Shown here: positions 53,941-63,115 of the stretch, in pieces
Layout of the letters: every line of letters begins with the position of its first letter
How positions within the stretch are numbered: the first letter of the stretch is position 1
From: Scybalousia_A sp052170555
GTDB lineage: Bacteria > Bacteroidota > Bacteroidia > Bacteroidales > P3
Reading direction: 5' to 3'
NCBI GenBank assembly: GCA_052170555.1
Contig: JBQNAI010000002.1
Span: 248,001 to 312,000, forward strand
Length of the DNA stretch: 64,000 bases
Program-made: the position numbers and the translations under genes
The notes under the pieces: generated by a model
The model's input: only the letters and a program-made list of their open reading frames with translations
Databases searched by the model: none
What the model was told of the DNA's origin: nothing

Positions 53941-55122
53941 ATGAAGAATATAGTTTTATTTATATGTTTATCTGTGTTAGTTTTTAGTGCACAGGCACAG
54001 AAAAGAAAGAAAAATGTACAAAAGTTCCCTGCGACAATGGAGGCATACATTAATTTTGATAAAGGTAGTGCATATTATACTAAGGAGGGATTGAATAAAC
54101 TTGACAGTGTATATATGGTTGCTTTTAATAAAGAGAATAATCGTTTTTATAAAATAACCATTACCGGTTATGACGATGGAGATTCTGTTACGGAACAGAC
54201 AACAACATTGGCAAGAGATAGAGCTGTAATGGTTTTTAAGTATTTTTCTTCCCGAGAGGAAACCGAGTATATAATTAAACGCACACCGTCGTATCAGATT
54301 AGTTCTTGCGATGGCAAACAAGAGTACTATATTAAGTATAAAATGCCATTCGATTTTCGCTGGATCAATATTCAAAATGCAGACAAAAGATTTTTGACAG
54401 AGGGTATAGATTATAGAGGGAAAGTACACGTAAAAGTAGAGGAGGATCAAGAGGATTGTTTAGGTTCTTTTATAGATTATGATTTTCCATCTCAAGATAC
54501 GATCATGAAAGCTTCTTATACGGTAGTGAGTATACCAAAAGGAGCAATAGAGTTTTTGCATCATACGAAAGATACTATTAAGAATGATTATACTATTACT
54601 TTAAAAGATGTAATGTCTTTTGATGATTTGGTAGATAATTACTTTCTTGTTCCTCATAATAAGCAATATATTATCAATGCTGGTTATATTGTTATCAATA
54701 CTTCTTCAAAGCCGGATTATAATACTTGTTTGAGTAAAGATACATTACAACCTAATATAGATATAAGAGTATTTCTTGATCCACATCAACGAAATAGTGG
54801 GCTGAAATTTTATGGTAAGTCATATAAATCTAATGGTACTGTAGTATATAAAACAATTACTACTAAAAAAATCAAAGATAAAGAGAGTGATGAGGTTTGG
54901 CTTCAGTGTCTTATCACACCATTTCAATTTGATACCATATTTGTTGGTAGAAAAGTGGAAGAAAAAGAAATGGGAGATTATTTCTATTCTGGTAAAAGCG
55001 AAGAACCAGGCAGTTTTGAGTGTATGGGGGGGTGGCTTAAATGTTATAAGTTAGACAAACAGGGTAAGTATATTATAAAAGATAAAATGCAAGGAATACT
55101 TCGTAAGCCACGCGGATTGTAA
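53941..55122 (+). CDS. Exported protein of unknown function with OmpA-like N-terminal segment
   Basis: A 393-residue protein with a signal peptide (IVLFICLSVLVFSAQAQ, about 4-20). The segment YINFDKGSAYYTKEGLNKLD near residue 36 followed by ITITGYDDGD and the repeat-like ARDRAVMVFKYF near 99 resembles an OmpA/MotB peptidoglycan-binding fold, but the rest is unrecognised. It is the last gene of the run ppiC, surA, moxR. It contains a seven-G run (55026-55032) near its C-terminus. Envelope location is likely; no function can be assigned. Confidence 0.68.
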   Translation: MKNIVLFICLSVLVFSAQAQKRKKNVQKFPATMEAYINFDKGSAYYTKEGLNKLDSVYMVAFNKENNRFYKITITGYDDGDSVTEQTTTLARDRAVMVFKYFSSREETEYIIKRTPSYQISSCDGKQEYYIKYKMPFDFRWINIQNADKRFLTEGIDYRGKVHVKVEEDQEDCLGSFIDYDFPSQDTIMKASYTVVSIPKGAIEFLHHTKDTIKNDYTITLKDVMSFDDLVDNYFLVPHNKQYIINAGYIVINTSSKPDYNTCLSKDTLQPNIDIRVFLDPHQRNSGLKFYGKSYKSNGTVVYKTITTKKIKDKESDEVWLQCLITPFQFDTIFVGRKVEEKEMGDYFYSGKSEEPGSFECMGGWLKCYKLDKQGKYIIKDKMQGILRKPRGL

Positions 55123-55172
55123 GTTGCTAAAAACAATAATCTCATTATAGATTACTAATATACTGGTTGTAT

Positions 55173-55200
55173 TTCAAATATTCAAATTTGAATATTTGAA
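55173..55200. repeat. Perfect 28-bp palindrome
   Basis: TTCAAATATTCAAA immediately followed by TTTGAATATTTGAA, no spacer. Confidence 0.9.
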
Positions 55201-55296
55201 GTGATTTATCTATAAGAAATAAATCTTCATATTCGAATTCTTTGTGAGAAAGAGATTAGGAAGGGTTATTAGATATTGATATGAGAGGGAAGTGCT

Positions 55297-55377
55297 ATTC
55301 TACAAAACTCTTTTCTGACAAGAGTTTTATCTTTTTTGAAAAGAATTTATTAATGTCAAGAAAGAATTTTGTAGAAT
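55297..55377. terminator. Nested inverted repeats (81 bp), terminator or cruciform
   Basis: Outer arms ATTCTACAAAA (55297-55307) and TTTTGTAGAAT (55367-55377); an inner hairpin AAAACTCTT (55304-55312) / AAGAGTTTT (55320-55328). It could be a terminator for either convergent gene or the remnant of a small inverted-repeat element. Confidence 0.65.
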
Positions 55378-55403
55378 GCCATCTTGATGGTTTGATTTGT
55401 TTT

Positions 55404-57422
55404 TTATAACGAATATTTCACTCCCCCTATTAGCCATCTGCCTGGTTGAGGAATATTTCCTATATCGAAATAATTTTTATCTAAGACATTAGTGCAATTG
55501 ATATAGACATCAAAATGTTTCCAGTGATAATTGATATTGCAATCCATTATGAAAAATGGTTCAAATTCTTTGCGAGTACCTTTGATAGTGTTAACATATT
55601 CTACGTATGACCCTTCACGAACGCAATACTTGGTAGCAATATTCAAAATTAATTTATTTGTTATGGGTAGAGAAATTTGACTTGTTGCTTTGTGTCGTAG
55701 ATAATTCAAGGCATATGCAGAAATATAATTAATCTTTCCTTGTTTTTGATGAATAAAAGAGTAGGTGAACTGCAATGTCGTAGCCTCATTCAAAAAAGAG
55801 AATATCTCACCCAAGAATAGTTTCCCGTCAAAGTCTATTCCATATTTGTTTAGTTTATTGATATTCAGTGATTGCCATTTTGTATCAGTTGCGTTATATT
55901 TTACCCAATCTATCATATTATTTCCAGACATATAATACGCATTTATTGATGTTATAAAAATACGATTTAGGTGTTTTGTACCAATTTCAAAACTGGCGGA
56001 TTGTTCCTGCTGTAGCATTGGATTAGGTATATGTACTGCATCTTTGTAATATAGCTCTGTAAAGGAGGGAAGACGAGACGAGGTATTGAAAGCTGCAAAA
56101 ATTTCCCATTGATTGTTAATAGAATAATTGATATTGATAGTTGGATAAATTTTTAATACGTCTTGGCTAAATAAAGTATTTTGGAAACTCATTAATCCTA
56201 TTATGGAATTGAATCGTTTATAATTATACGACCACTGAATAAAGTAAGAAAAATTTGTTCTGTTTTGATAGTGATCGTAATGTTTACCATATAATTGTGA
56301 AGGCTTCCCCAAAACGGATGAAAGAATTTCTTCAAATCGTATATCTGAACCGAATTTCAAATTAGAGTATCTATAGTTGTAAGAAAAAGTCATATTATTT
56401 CCCAGAACATTAGATTTATGATAATTAGGTTTGGATTGATTTTTTATTAATTCAAATTTATCTGTATGAAGATTATAATAAACGCTAGGAACAATAGACA
56501 ATTTAGGACTAATATTGAAGAACCCCTTTAGAGATGTTAGAAACGAAGATGTTTTTTCATATTGATTTGGATATTTTGCGGAATAGAAAGTATTTGCACC
56601 ATAGTCTTTTTTATTGTATCCTATCTGAAAATCCAGTTTGTTGGAATGTCTAAAATTTATTCTATTTTGGTATAATAGATTATAAATATTGTAGTCGGAA
56701 TTTGCTATATAACCTTCGCTGTTTTTAAATCCCAATGAGAGATAGTTCTCAATGTTATTGTATTTGTAAGCTGTGCTGATTTCGGAATTGATAAAACCAT
56801 GCTCTCCTGTTTCAAAAGAGATGCCGAGAGTTTTATCAATATTTTTTTTTGTTACTATGTTGATACCTCCCGAGAAAGCACTTGCTCCATAAACGATAGC
56901 AGAAGGTCCTTTGATGATTTCTATTCTTTCTATATCGGAGATATTGATGGGAATGTCTAAAGAATAATGACCAGTATGAGGGTTGGAGATATTTATGCCG
57001 TTAAGAAGTACGGCTGTTTGGTCAAAATTGCCTCCACGTAAAGAGATATCGGATTGGACTGAATGGGCACCTCGTGTTTGTATGTCAATACCTCCTGTAA
57101 AACTCAATAATTCAGCAACACTCTGGGGTTTGAGTCGTTCTATTTCTTGTTTTGTTATAACTGTTATAACTTTACCTGCTTGATTCAGAGGAGAAGATAA
57201 CTCATCTTTGATATTTACCTCTTCCAATGTACTATATATTACGATGGAATCGCTATCTACCGTTTGTGCATTGCTTGTTTTACTTACTGATGTGGCAAGG
57301 GTCATAACGGAAACTACACCTATTGTTATTGCTTTATGCATAGAATTATATGCACTGTACCCCTTTTTTTCAAATCGCTTGAAACGAAAAGTTTTTTCCT
57401 TGAAAAACTGATTTTTTTGCAT
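55404..57422 (-). CDS. TonB-dependent outer-membrane receptor (BtuB-like)
   Basis: A 672-residue receptor. The N-terminus RFKRFEKKGYSAYNSMHKAI, a basic stretch before the hydrophobic signal (ITIGVVSVMTLATSVS), is the extended leader common in Bacteroidetes TonB receptors, supporting the start at 57422. The plug domain runs from about residue 85 to 190 (VITVITKQEIERLKPQSVAE, DISLRGGNFDQTAVLLNGIN, IEIIKGPSAIVYGASAFSGG); the rest is the 22-strand barrel ending in GRWLIGGVKYSL. Best guess is a vitamin or siderophore receptor of the BtuB/FepA type, with ligand unknown. No cobalamin riboswitch was recognised upstream. A palindromic operator sits at the transcription start. Confidence 0.9.
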   Translation of the reverse strand: MQKNQFFKEKTFRFKRFEKKGYSAYNSMHKAITIGVVSVMTLATSVSKTSNAQTVDSDSIVIYSTLEEVNIKDELSSPLNQAGKVITVITKQEIERLKPQSVAELLSFTGGIDIQTRGAHSVQSDISLRGGNFDQTAVLLNGINISNPHTGHYSLDIPINISDIERIEIIKGPSAIVYGASAFSGGINIVTKKNIDKTLGISFETGEHGFINSEISTAYKYNNIENYLSLGFKNSEGYIANSDYNIYNLLYQNRINFRHSNKLDFQIGYNKKDYGANTFYSAKYPNQYEKTSSFLTSLKGFFNISPKLSIVPSVYYNLHTDKFELIKNQSKPNYHKSNVLGNNMTFSYNYRYSNLKFGSDIRFEEILSSVLGKPSQLYGKHYDHYQNRTNFSYFIQWSYNYKRFNSIIGLMSFQNTLFSQDVLKIYPTININYSINNQWEIFAAFNTSSRLPSFTELYYKDAVHIPNPMLQQEQSASFEIGTKHLNRIFITSINAYYMSGNNMIDWVKYNATDTKWQSLNINKLNKYGIDFDGKLFLGEIFSFLNEATTLQFTYSFIHQKQGKINYISAYALNYLRHKATSQISLPITNKLILNIATKYCVREGSYVEYVNTIKGTRKEFEPFFIMDCNINYHWKHFDVYINCTNVLDKNYFDIGNIPQPGRWLIGGVKYSL

Positions 57423-57457
57423 AATTTAGTTTTTTTATTGTTAATAAATATATTTTG

Positions 57458-57478
57458 ATTACTTACATAGTAAGTAAT
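57458..57478 (-). promoter_or_regulatory. Palindromic operator at the TonB receptor start site
   Basis: ATTACTTAC, spacer ATA, GTAAGTAAT: a perfect 21-bp palindrome located right downstream of the -7 element, where a bound repressor would block initiation. The repressor is not identified. Confidence 0.65.
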
Positions 57479-57484
57479 GATTTG

Positions 57485-57492
57485 CAAAGATA
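57485..57492 (-). promoter_or_regulatory. -7 element of the TonB receptor
   Basis: Minus-strand TATCTTTG, seven bases before the palindrome; no clear -33 TTTG. The 340-bp region 57423-57762 holds this promoter, the palindrome and the plus-strand promoter at 57643, and no other recognisable element. Confidence 0.6.
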
Positions 57493-57642
57493 AGTATTTT
57501 CTAACTATTTCCATGTCTCTCTATTCCAGAACTCCTCATTTACTTATGTATTATATAAACTTTTTCTATACTTCAATTAGTAGAAAAATTAAGTAAAATA
57601 TCAAATTATAGGGTTAGATATTTACAATTTAGGAAAACTTTG

Positions 57643-57650
57643 TACCTTTG
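57643..57650 (+). promoter_or_regulatory. -7 element of the GT4 gene
   Basis: TACCTTTG, about 110 bases before the ATG at 57763. A TTTAC at 57621-57625 could be a weak -33. Confidence 0.55.
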
Positions 57651-57762
57651 CAGTCGTAGATAACTTATATTTGGATAATTGTAAATAGCGTTATAAAACT
57701 TGTGTAATGAAAAGAGAATAAATATTGTCAAAGCCTACGTCAAAGAGGAAGAGTGGTGAAGT

Positions 57763-58884
57763 ATGAAAAAAATCTTAGTAAGTGTAAGTAATGATTTGTA
57801 TAATGATAATAGGGTATTGAAAACTTGTGAAAGTTTGTTTTCTTTAGGGTATGATGTTACGGTTGTTTGTAAAAGTCCTAGATTACAAAGGAAGAATCAA
57901 TACTCTAATTTTGAAATTAAATATCCATTTTTGAGAGTTATACGATTGAAATTTTGGATTAAAAAGAATTTTGGTTATTATGCAGAGTTGAATTTACGAT
58001 TATTTTTTGTACTGTTGTTTAGACAAACAAACATTTTTTGGGCAAATGATTTGGATACTCTTCTAGCAAATTATATGGTAAGTAAAATAAAACGCAAACC
58101 TATTATTTTTGATTCCCATGAAATGTTTTGTTTTGTAGCGGAATTGAAACCTGGTTCTGTACAACAGCGATTTTGGCTTGCCATAGAAAAAATGATTGTA
58201 CCGAAGTTGAAGTATGTTGTTACTGTTTGTGAGCCTATCAAAGAATATTTTAAAAATAGATATTCTGTTGATGCTGTCATTATTAGAAACGTTCCTCCCT
58301 ATAAGAAAAGTAATCAGCAACCGAAACAAATTCAGATTACTGAAAACTATATTATTTGGCAGGGGTCAACCAATATCGATAGAGGTCTAGAAGAATTAAT
58401 TCTTGCGATGCGAGAAGTTAATGCTAGGTTGTTGATTTGCGGTGATGGAGATATATTTGAGAAACTTCACATAATGGTACAAGAGAATGGTTTGCAAGAA
58501 AAAATACAATTAATGGGCAAGATTAGTTTTGAAGATATGATGCTTTATACGCAAGGAGCAACATTGGGTATTTGTATAGATAAGCCTACTAATAAAAATT
58601 ATGCTATATCGTTACCGAATAAGATTTTTGAGTATATAAACGCTGCCACACCTGTTTTATATTCACCTCTTAGTGAAATAAAACAGATTGAGGAAAAATT
58701 TCATTGTGGTATAGAATTACGAAGTTATGACCCTAATGAATTAGCATTGCAAATTAACCAAATAGTGTCAGATAATAGTCTATTAAATGAACTGTCTAAC
58801 AACTGCCTTTTAGCTCAAAAGGAGTTGAATTGGCAGAGAGAAGAGAAAGTTTTGTGTGGTCTTTTAGACAGGGTAATTATGTAG
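57763..58884 (+). CDS. Glycosyltransferase family 4
   Basis: A 373-residue GT-B enzyme: KKILVSVSNDLYNDNRVLKT at the start, IFDSHEMFCFVAELKPGS near 110, then ENYIIWQGSTNIDRGLEELI near 195 opening the C-terminal donor-binding domain, LLICGDGDIFEKLH near 222 and the KIFEYINAATPVLYSP segment near 288, where a Glu-x7-Glu-like motif binds the donor. Activity is transfer of a sugar from a nucleotide donor, probably to LPS or another surface glycan. It stands alone between a TonB receptor and a T9SS cargo gene. Confidence 0.88.
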   Translation: MKKILVSVSNDLYNDNRVLKTCESLFSLGYDVTVVCKSPRLQRKNQYSNFEIKYPFLRVIRLKFWIKKNFGYYAELNLRLFFVLLFRQTNIFWANDLDTLLANYMVSKIKRKPIIFDSHEMFCFVAELKPGSVQQRFWLAIEKMIVPKLKYVVTVCEPIKEYFKNRYSVDAVIIRNVPPYKKSNQQPKQIQITENYIIWQGSTNIDRGLEELILAMREVNARLLICGDGDIFEKLHIMVQENGLQEKIQLMGKISFEDMMLYTQGATLGICIDKPTNKNYAISLPNKIFEYINAATPVLYSPLSEIKQIEEKFHCGIELRSYDPNELALQINQIVSDNSLLNELSNNCLLAQKELNWQREEKVLCGLLDRVIM

Positions 58885-58908
58885 TGCATAGAATAAGCAT
58901 CTGGACAC

Positions 58909-58966
58909 AATAAAAGAAAGAAAAGTATTGGTGAGGTCTACAAACAGTGCTTTTCTTTCTTTTATT
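58909..58966. terminator. Bidirectional terminator between GT4 and T9SS cargo genes
   Basis: AATAAAAGAAAGAAAAG (58909-58925) pairs perfectly with CTTTTCTTTCTTTTATT (58950-58966), 17 bp, loop of 24; it serves convergent genes. Confidence 0.8.
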
Positions 58967-59001
58967 ATACCATTTCCAAACTATAGAGGAAAATTAAGAC
59001 T

Positions 59002-59724
59002 TTAGTGCTTAATTATTAATTTCTTTGTGACTAATACCTTGCTATCAGCAATGATGGAATAAAAATAAACTCCGTTTAGCAAATCTGAAACATTTGTATT
59101 CAGTTTAGAAATGATTCCTGTCTTGATTGCACTTTGTTTAACTATACTTCCCAAAGAATTCCTCACTATTAACTTAGCATCGTTGTAAGAATTCGGGACT
59201 GAATAAATGAATGTTGCAGATGAACTTGCAGGATTTGGTTGTGCAGTAACGGATAACCTTACGTCTTTACCGTTCTGTAAAACAGAAGTCGCTGTCTCAA
59301 TTTGATAGACGACTTTTAATGTCTTCAAAACCTCATCCGTGCCATTATCAATGAACTTTACAAAAACATAAGATGTTGAACCATTTTCATAGGTATAAAG
59401 CAAATCAAAATTTTTGTACAATTCATTAGCGTTTAATGTTACGGGGTCAGATACTGTTCCTGTAATACAATTATTATCAAAGCACATTTGCAAATCATTC
59501 CCAGCAGAGATACCCTCCTTATCTATTTCAACTTTAAGAGTTAGAGGTTTATCCAATTTATTTTGAATATGGATAAAACTTACATTGATGCTTGCAGTAG
59601 GATTTAAGAATATCGGTAATTCGTTTCCTTCTATGGGTTCATCATTATACAACAGAACTACACTCTGAGCACTTATTACCATTGCACTCAACAAAACAAC
59701 TAATAATAAATATACTTTTTTCAT
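59002..59724 (-). CDS. T9SS cargo protein with C-terminal sorting domain
   Basis: A 240-residue exported protein: signal peptide (VYLLLVVLLSAMVISAQ), a beta-rich middle, and a type A T9SS C-terminal domain in the last ~80 residues. That domain starts at TAQPNPASSSATFIYSVP near 160, has LIVRNSLGSIVKQS and ends LNGVYFYSIIADSKVLVTKK then LIIKH. The NP, G-x-Y and terminal KxxIxK-like pattern are the family hallmarks. The protein is small for a cargo; its function is unknown. It is followed by an Omp28-type lipoprotein gene upstream on the same strand. Confidence 0.88.
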   Translation of the reverse strand: MKKVYLLLVVLLSAMVISAQSVVLLYNDEPIEGNELPIFLNPTASINVSFIHIQNKLDKPLTLKVEIDKEGISAGNDLQMCFDNNCITGTVSDPVTLNANELYKNFDLLYTYENGSTSYVFVKFIDNGTDEVLKTLKVVYQIETATSVLQNGKDVRLSVTAQPNPASSSATFIYSVPNSYNDAKLIVRNSLGSIVKQSAIKTGIISKLNTNVSDLLNGVYFYSIIADSKVLVTKKLIIKH

Positions 59725-59776
59725 TTCTTTAACTATTTTGGACCAAACAAATTAAATTTTTACATATTTCGTCGTG

Positions 59777-59784
59777 CAAAAATA
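59777..59784 (-). promoter_or_regulatory. -7 element of the T9SS cargo gene
   Basis: Minus-strand TATTTTTG, 52 bases before the ATG at 59724. Confidence 0.4.
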
Positions 59785-59826
59785 AGCTATTTTTTTTATA
59801 TAGCAAGATAAAATGCAAAAAATGAT

Positions 59827-60672
59827 TTACTCAATGTGAATTTCATTTACTTGAATAACTTCTCCATTATTTGCTTTAGTGATAAATACAACTATTTTAC
59901 AATGTTTTACATTCCAAGTTGAATCGATGTCAATTTTATAATTCTTTTGAATAGTTTGATTTTGTAAAATACTATCAGATAAAGGATAATCAATAACTCC
60001 ATTTGAGCGTAGAACATGATTGAAAGTGTAATTTTCTATTTCAGGACGGGTAGGGTCGTTGTCAAGTTGTTTCCCAATAATACTATCTTCCAAGACAAGA
60101 ACGGAAATATAAGTTTTGAAGTCAATATCTTTTAAAGCAATACATTGTGTACTTACCAAAAATTTATCTCCTTGAAGTTTGGCCCCTAAGTTGATATTGA
60201 TAAGATGTTGGGTTGAGGTCAGAAGATTTTCTATTCTACTATCCCATTCCTCTTTTTTTATGGCCTTAGAAGAATTTGTGCCGTTATCCAACCTATTGAT
60301 TACACCAATGGGATAATTGTTTAATCCAAATTCTTCATTCCATTTTTCACCGTATTTTGTCCTTAGATCCAAGAAGTTATTAGTTTTTTGAGGTTTGGCG
60401 AATGGTCCAGCATGAACACTCATCACAACAAGTTTTTGTTTATATTTTAATTGCAATTGATTTAGTAGTGTAGCGGCAGCAGGGCAATTTACACATTTCC
60501 ATCCCGTATAATCTTCCAGCAAAATAGATTGAGTATTTTGTGTTTTTGTTATAGGAGTTGTTTCTGTTTCTGTTTCTATTATTTTTATAACATATTCTTT
60601 CTCGTCCAAATTATCGCAGGCAAGAAAAAACAAAGGAGAAATGATCAGTGTTATGTATCTAAGAATTTTCAT
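59827..60672 (-). CDS. Omp28-type outer-membrane lipoprotein with thioredoxin-like fold
   Basis: A 281-residue lipoprotein: signal peptide ending in the lipobox FFLAC (Cys 19). The Omp28 family segment LEDYTGWKCVNCPAAATLLN near residue 52 holds a Cys-x-x-Cys reminiscent of a thioredoxin active site, followed by VVMSVHAGPFAKPQ near 82. Omp28 was described as a surface adhesin-type protein in Porphyromonas, but the CxxC suggests a redox or structural role. It sits between the T9SS cargo gene and the DUF6029 barrel gene. Confidence 0.85.
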   Translation of the reverse strand: MKILRYITLIISPLFFLACDNLDEKEYVIKIIETETETTPITKTQNTQSILLEDYTGWKCVNCPAAATLLNQLQLKYKQKLVVMSVHAGPFAKPQKTNNFLDLRTKYGEKWNEEFGLNNYPIGVINRLDNGTNSSKAIKKEEWDSRIENLLTSTQHLININLGAKLQGDKFLVSTQCIALKDIDFKTYISVLVLEDSIIGKQLDNDPTRPEIENYTFNHVLRSNGVIDYPLSDSILQNQTIQKNYKIDIDSTWNVKHCKIVVFITKANNGEVIQVNEIHIE

Positions 60673-60822
60673 GATTACTATTAATTGTTTGATATTTTTT
60701 ATGTTTTTATTTTTTAGTATCTTTTTCAGTAAATTAATTTCACACTTTAATTTACTAACTCCGCACTTTAATTTTGCAAAATGGCACTTTATTTTTGTAA
60801 ATACTAATATCTAATATTTCGA

Positions 60823-62514
60823 TTAGAAACTTGAGGTCACGGTTACAAACAAACCGTTGCTTGCAGGTACCTCTCTACAAACACCTCCTATACACATTAT
60901 GCCTTGTCGTTGTTTTCCATAGGAAACACTTATTCTTGTTACATTAAATGTACAACCAATAGAAAAATTATAATAGTGTATCTTGTCACCTTGTTTTGTT
61001 CCATAGTTCCATTGATCAAAACCTGCAACAAACCAATGCCCTCCAAAATTATATTCTCCACCATATTGTAGCCAATTACCTTTTGCGAATTCGTCATAAT
61101 CTTGTTGTGTAAACAAAGCTTGAATTTCTCCTCTGATTGATTGTTGTTTGGAGAGTTTATATGTGCCGTCTACAACTGCAACATGTGCATAAATCATAGG
61201 ATTGCCGGCATGTCCATATGCAATAGGATTGAATTCTTGATAAGAATACATAAAATTCATCTTGTAGTTGGAGGAAAATTTTTTATTTATTCCCAAATTT
61301 ATTTCAGTAAAGTATTTTTCCTTTCCTATTGCGAATAAACTTGACTTATACCCTTTGGTGCCGGATTGATTTAAATTGTAATTATCAATAGGTTTTATGT
61401 CTATTGAATGAATATTAGAATAATTTAATTTAATGCTTGTTCCATATTTACCTCCTAAGAAAGTATTTTTAGGAATTTTATACATAACATCTGCACTAAA
61501 CCCAATTTCACCATTGATTTGTGTAGCATAAGAATACATTGCCATCAAGGAATAAGAATGGTTGAGAGTAATAGCAGGAAGATAATTGATATTAAGCATA
61601 TTCCCTGATTCGTTTCGCTTTGATTTGAAAGACATATTATCTATACGTTTTACCTCCAGGCGAATACCTAATCCTTTTACAGTATATTCAGCAGTTACTA
61701 GTTGTGCATTACCTTTTCTGTAAATATAGTTGTTAACGGCATTAGGGTCTTGACCTTTGAAAGCAAATTCTCCCGATAAGGCAAAAGCATTATAACCAAA
61801 GAGAAATCTCATTGCCCCTATACCTACGTTCTCAGGAAGATTTAATTTGTATGAATTGCCATTTAGTGTAGTGTACCGAATATCTGCTTTTTCATAAGTA
61901 GAGACAAAACTCCCACCCACTATTAAACGAACTGGCGAATTATCCCAGTTTTTAATTATTTCGTTCAAAGAGAACTCTCCATCTAAACCTCTGACAAGTC
62001 CATTGTCTGTTTCCCAAATATTATTCCAATAGTATCGTTGTTTTCCGGCAACTCCTTTTAGGATGATTCCCTTGTGAGGGCGTGCGACTATTCTTATGCC
62101 GTCCATTGCGTTATCCAATCCTAAATTTCTTTCTTCGTATGTACGTAAAACAATACCATTGCCAAATTGTTCATAAAAATTTCCGGCAGTTATTTCCAAA
62201 AAATCTTTTTTGTAGGAAATCCAACGAGATGCAAAACCTGCTCCTTTGTATTGATTGTCAAATCCTAAAATAGGATTTAGGTAGGATTCAAATCTTACAC
62301 CTGCCGAGAAATTACCTGTAGAGTAAAGAATATTGACAAAAGTGTTATTGAGCAATTTTTCATCCACTTTTTTAGCACCAATGTCCTTATCTTCTTTGGA
62401 TATCTGGACATCCGTTTGGAAGTTACCTGTTACTTTGCCATCTAATAACCCTTGAGCATTGGCATCCACAAAACTCAATGACAAAACTCCCCATATTACA
62501 AAAATTCTTTTCAT
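60823..62514 (-). CDS. DUF6029-like outer-membrane protein
   Basis: A 563-residue exported protein (signal peptide about 1-20, ending VDANAQ) rich in aromatic beta strands, with GVRFESYLNPILGFDNQYKG near residue 72, RWISYKKDFLEITAGNFYEQ near 97 and a C-terminal strand pattern ending NGLFVTVTSSF. It resembles the DUF6029 family of Bacteroidetes outer-membrane barrels, of unknown function. It is part of a minus-strand cluster with TlpA and Omp28 proteins; the 150 bases between it and the Omp28 gene carry three CACTTTA-type repeats. Confidence 0.75.
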   Translation of the reverse strand: MKRIFVIWGVLSLSFVDANAQGLLDGKVTGNFQTDVQISKEDKDIGAKKVDEKLLNNTFVNILYSTGNFSAGVRFESYLNPILGFDNQYKGAGFASRWISYKKDFLEITAGNFYEQFGNGIVLRTYEERNLGLDNAMDGIRIVARPHKGIILKGVAGKQRYYWNNIWETDNGLVRGLDGEFSLNEIIKNWDNSPVRLIVGGSFVSTYEKADIRYTTLNGNSYKLNLPENVGIGAMRFLFGYNAFALSGEFAFKGQDPNAVNNYIYRKGNAQLVTAEYTVKGLGIRLEVKRIDNMSFKSKRNESGNMLNINYLPAITLNHSYSLMAMYSYATQINGEIGFSADVMYKIPKNTFLGGKYGTSIKLNYSNIHSIDIKPIDNYNLNQSGTKGYKSSLFAIGKEKYFTEINLGINKKFSSNYKMNFMYSYQEFNPIAYGHAGNPMIYAHVAVVDGTYKLSKQQSIRGEIQALFTQQDYDEFAKGNWLQYGGEYNFGGHWFVAGFDQWNYGTKQGDKIHYYNFSIGCTFNVTRISVSYGKQRQGIMCIGGVCREVPASNGLFVTVTSSF

Positions 62515-62586
62515 ACAACTGTGCTATATACTACTGTTAGAAATTCTAGATAACCATAGAAATCGTATAAGTTCTGTATTTACAAA

Positions 62587-63081
62587 TTACTTGTTCAAAA
62601 ACTCTTTGTATTTTGCAAATGTATTTTGTTCATCTCCTTCGGTATAGCCTGCGTGTTGCCAAAGAATGGTTCCATCATTACCAACAATAAATGTATGTGG
62701 AGGATTATTTACCCCCATTGCTCTTTTGAAGTCCGAATTTTCGTCTATCACGACCTCATATTCCCATTCTGAACTGCTAACAAGTGTTTTTACCTTTCCC
62801 TTTGTACGAGCGTCATCTATAGAAACAGCATATATTTTGATGCCGGTCTCTTTCTGCCAATCGTAATAATGTTCTGCAATAGTGTTTAATTCATCCAAGC
62901 AAGGATGACACCATGTTGCCCAAAAACATATCACAAAAGGTTTGTCGTCATTAGAGAAATTTTCAGTATTAATTATTTTACCATTTATATCTTTTAAGTT
63001 TATTTTTGCTATTTTTGCGTCTTGTGCATTCAAGACTAAAACTGAGCAAACTATTGCAATAAAAACAAAAATTCTTTTCAT
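62587..63081 (-). CDS. TlpA-family thiol-disulfide oxidoreductase
   Basis: A 164-residue exported thioredoxin-fold protein: signal peptide (about 1-19), FVICFWATWCHPCLDELN near 49 with the Cys-x-x-Cys pair, YAVSIDDARTKGKVKTLV near 84 and PPHTFIVGNDGTILWQHAGY near 127 with the cis-Pro. It would reduce or oxidise disulfides in the periplasm. Clustered with an Omp28 protein carrying a CxxC, it could maintain that protein's cysteines. Confidence 0.93.
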   Translation of the reverse strand: MKRIFVFIAIVCSVLVLNAQDAKIAKINLKDINGKIINTENFSNDDKPFVICFWATWCHPCLDELNTIAEHYYDWQKETGIKIYAVSIDDARTKGKVKTLVSSSEWEYEVVIDENSDFKRAMGVNNPPHTFIVGNDGTILWQHAGYTEGDEQNTFAKYKEFLNK

Positions 63082-63115
63082 AATATTAAAACTTTATTGT
63101 TGATTAATGTTAATT

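Larger units (their letters stand above)
55123..55403. other. Structured intergenic stretch between convergent genes
   Basis: 281 bp holding a perfect 28-bp palindrome (55173-55200) and a nested double hairpin (55297-55377), likely terminating transcription from both sides. No ORF is supported. Confidence 0.6.

Noticed and set aside
57423..57540. Cobalamin riboswitch upstream of the TonB receptor
   Set aside because: The predicted leader is short and shows only the palindrome; no B12-box-like structure was found.
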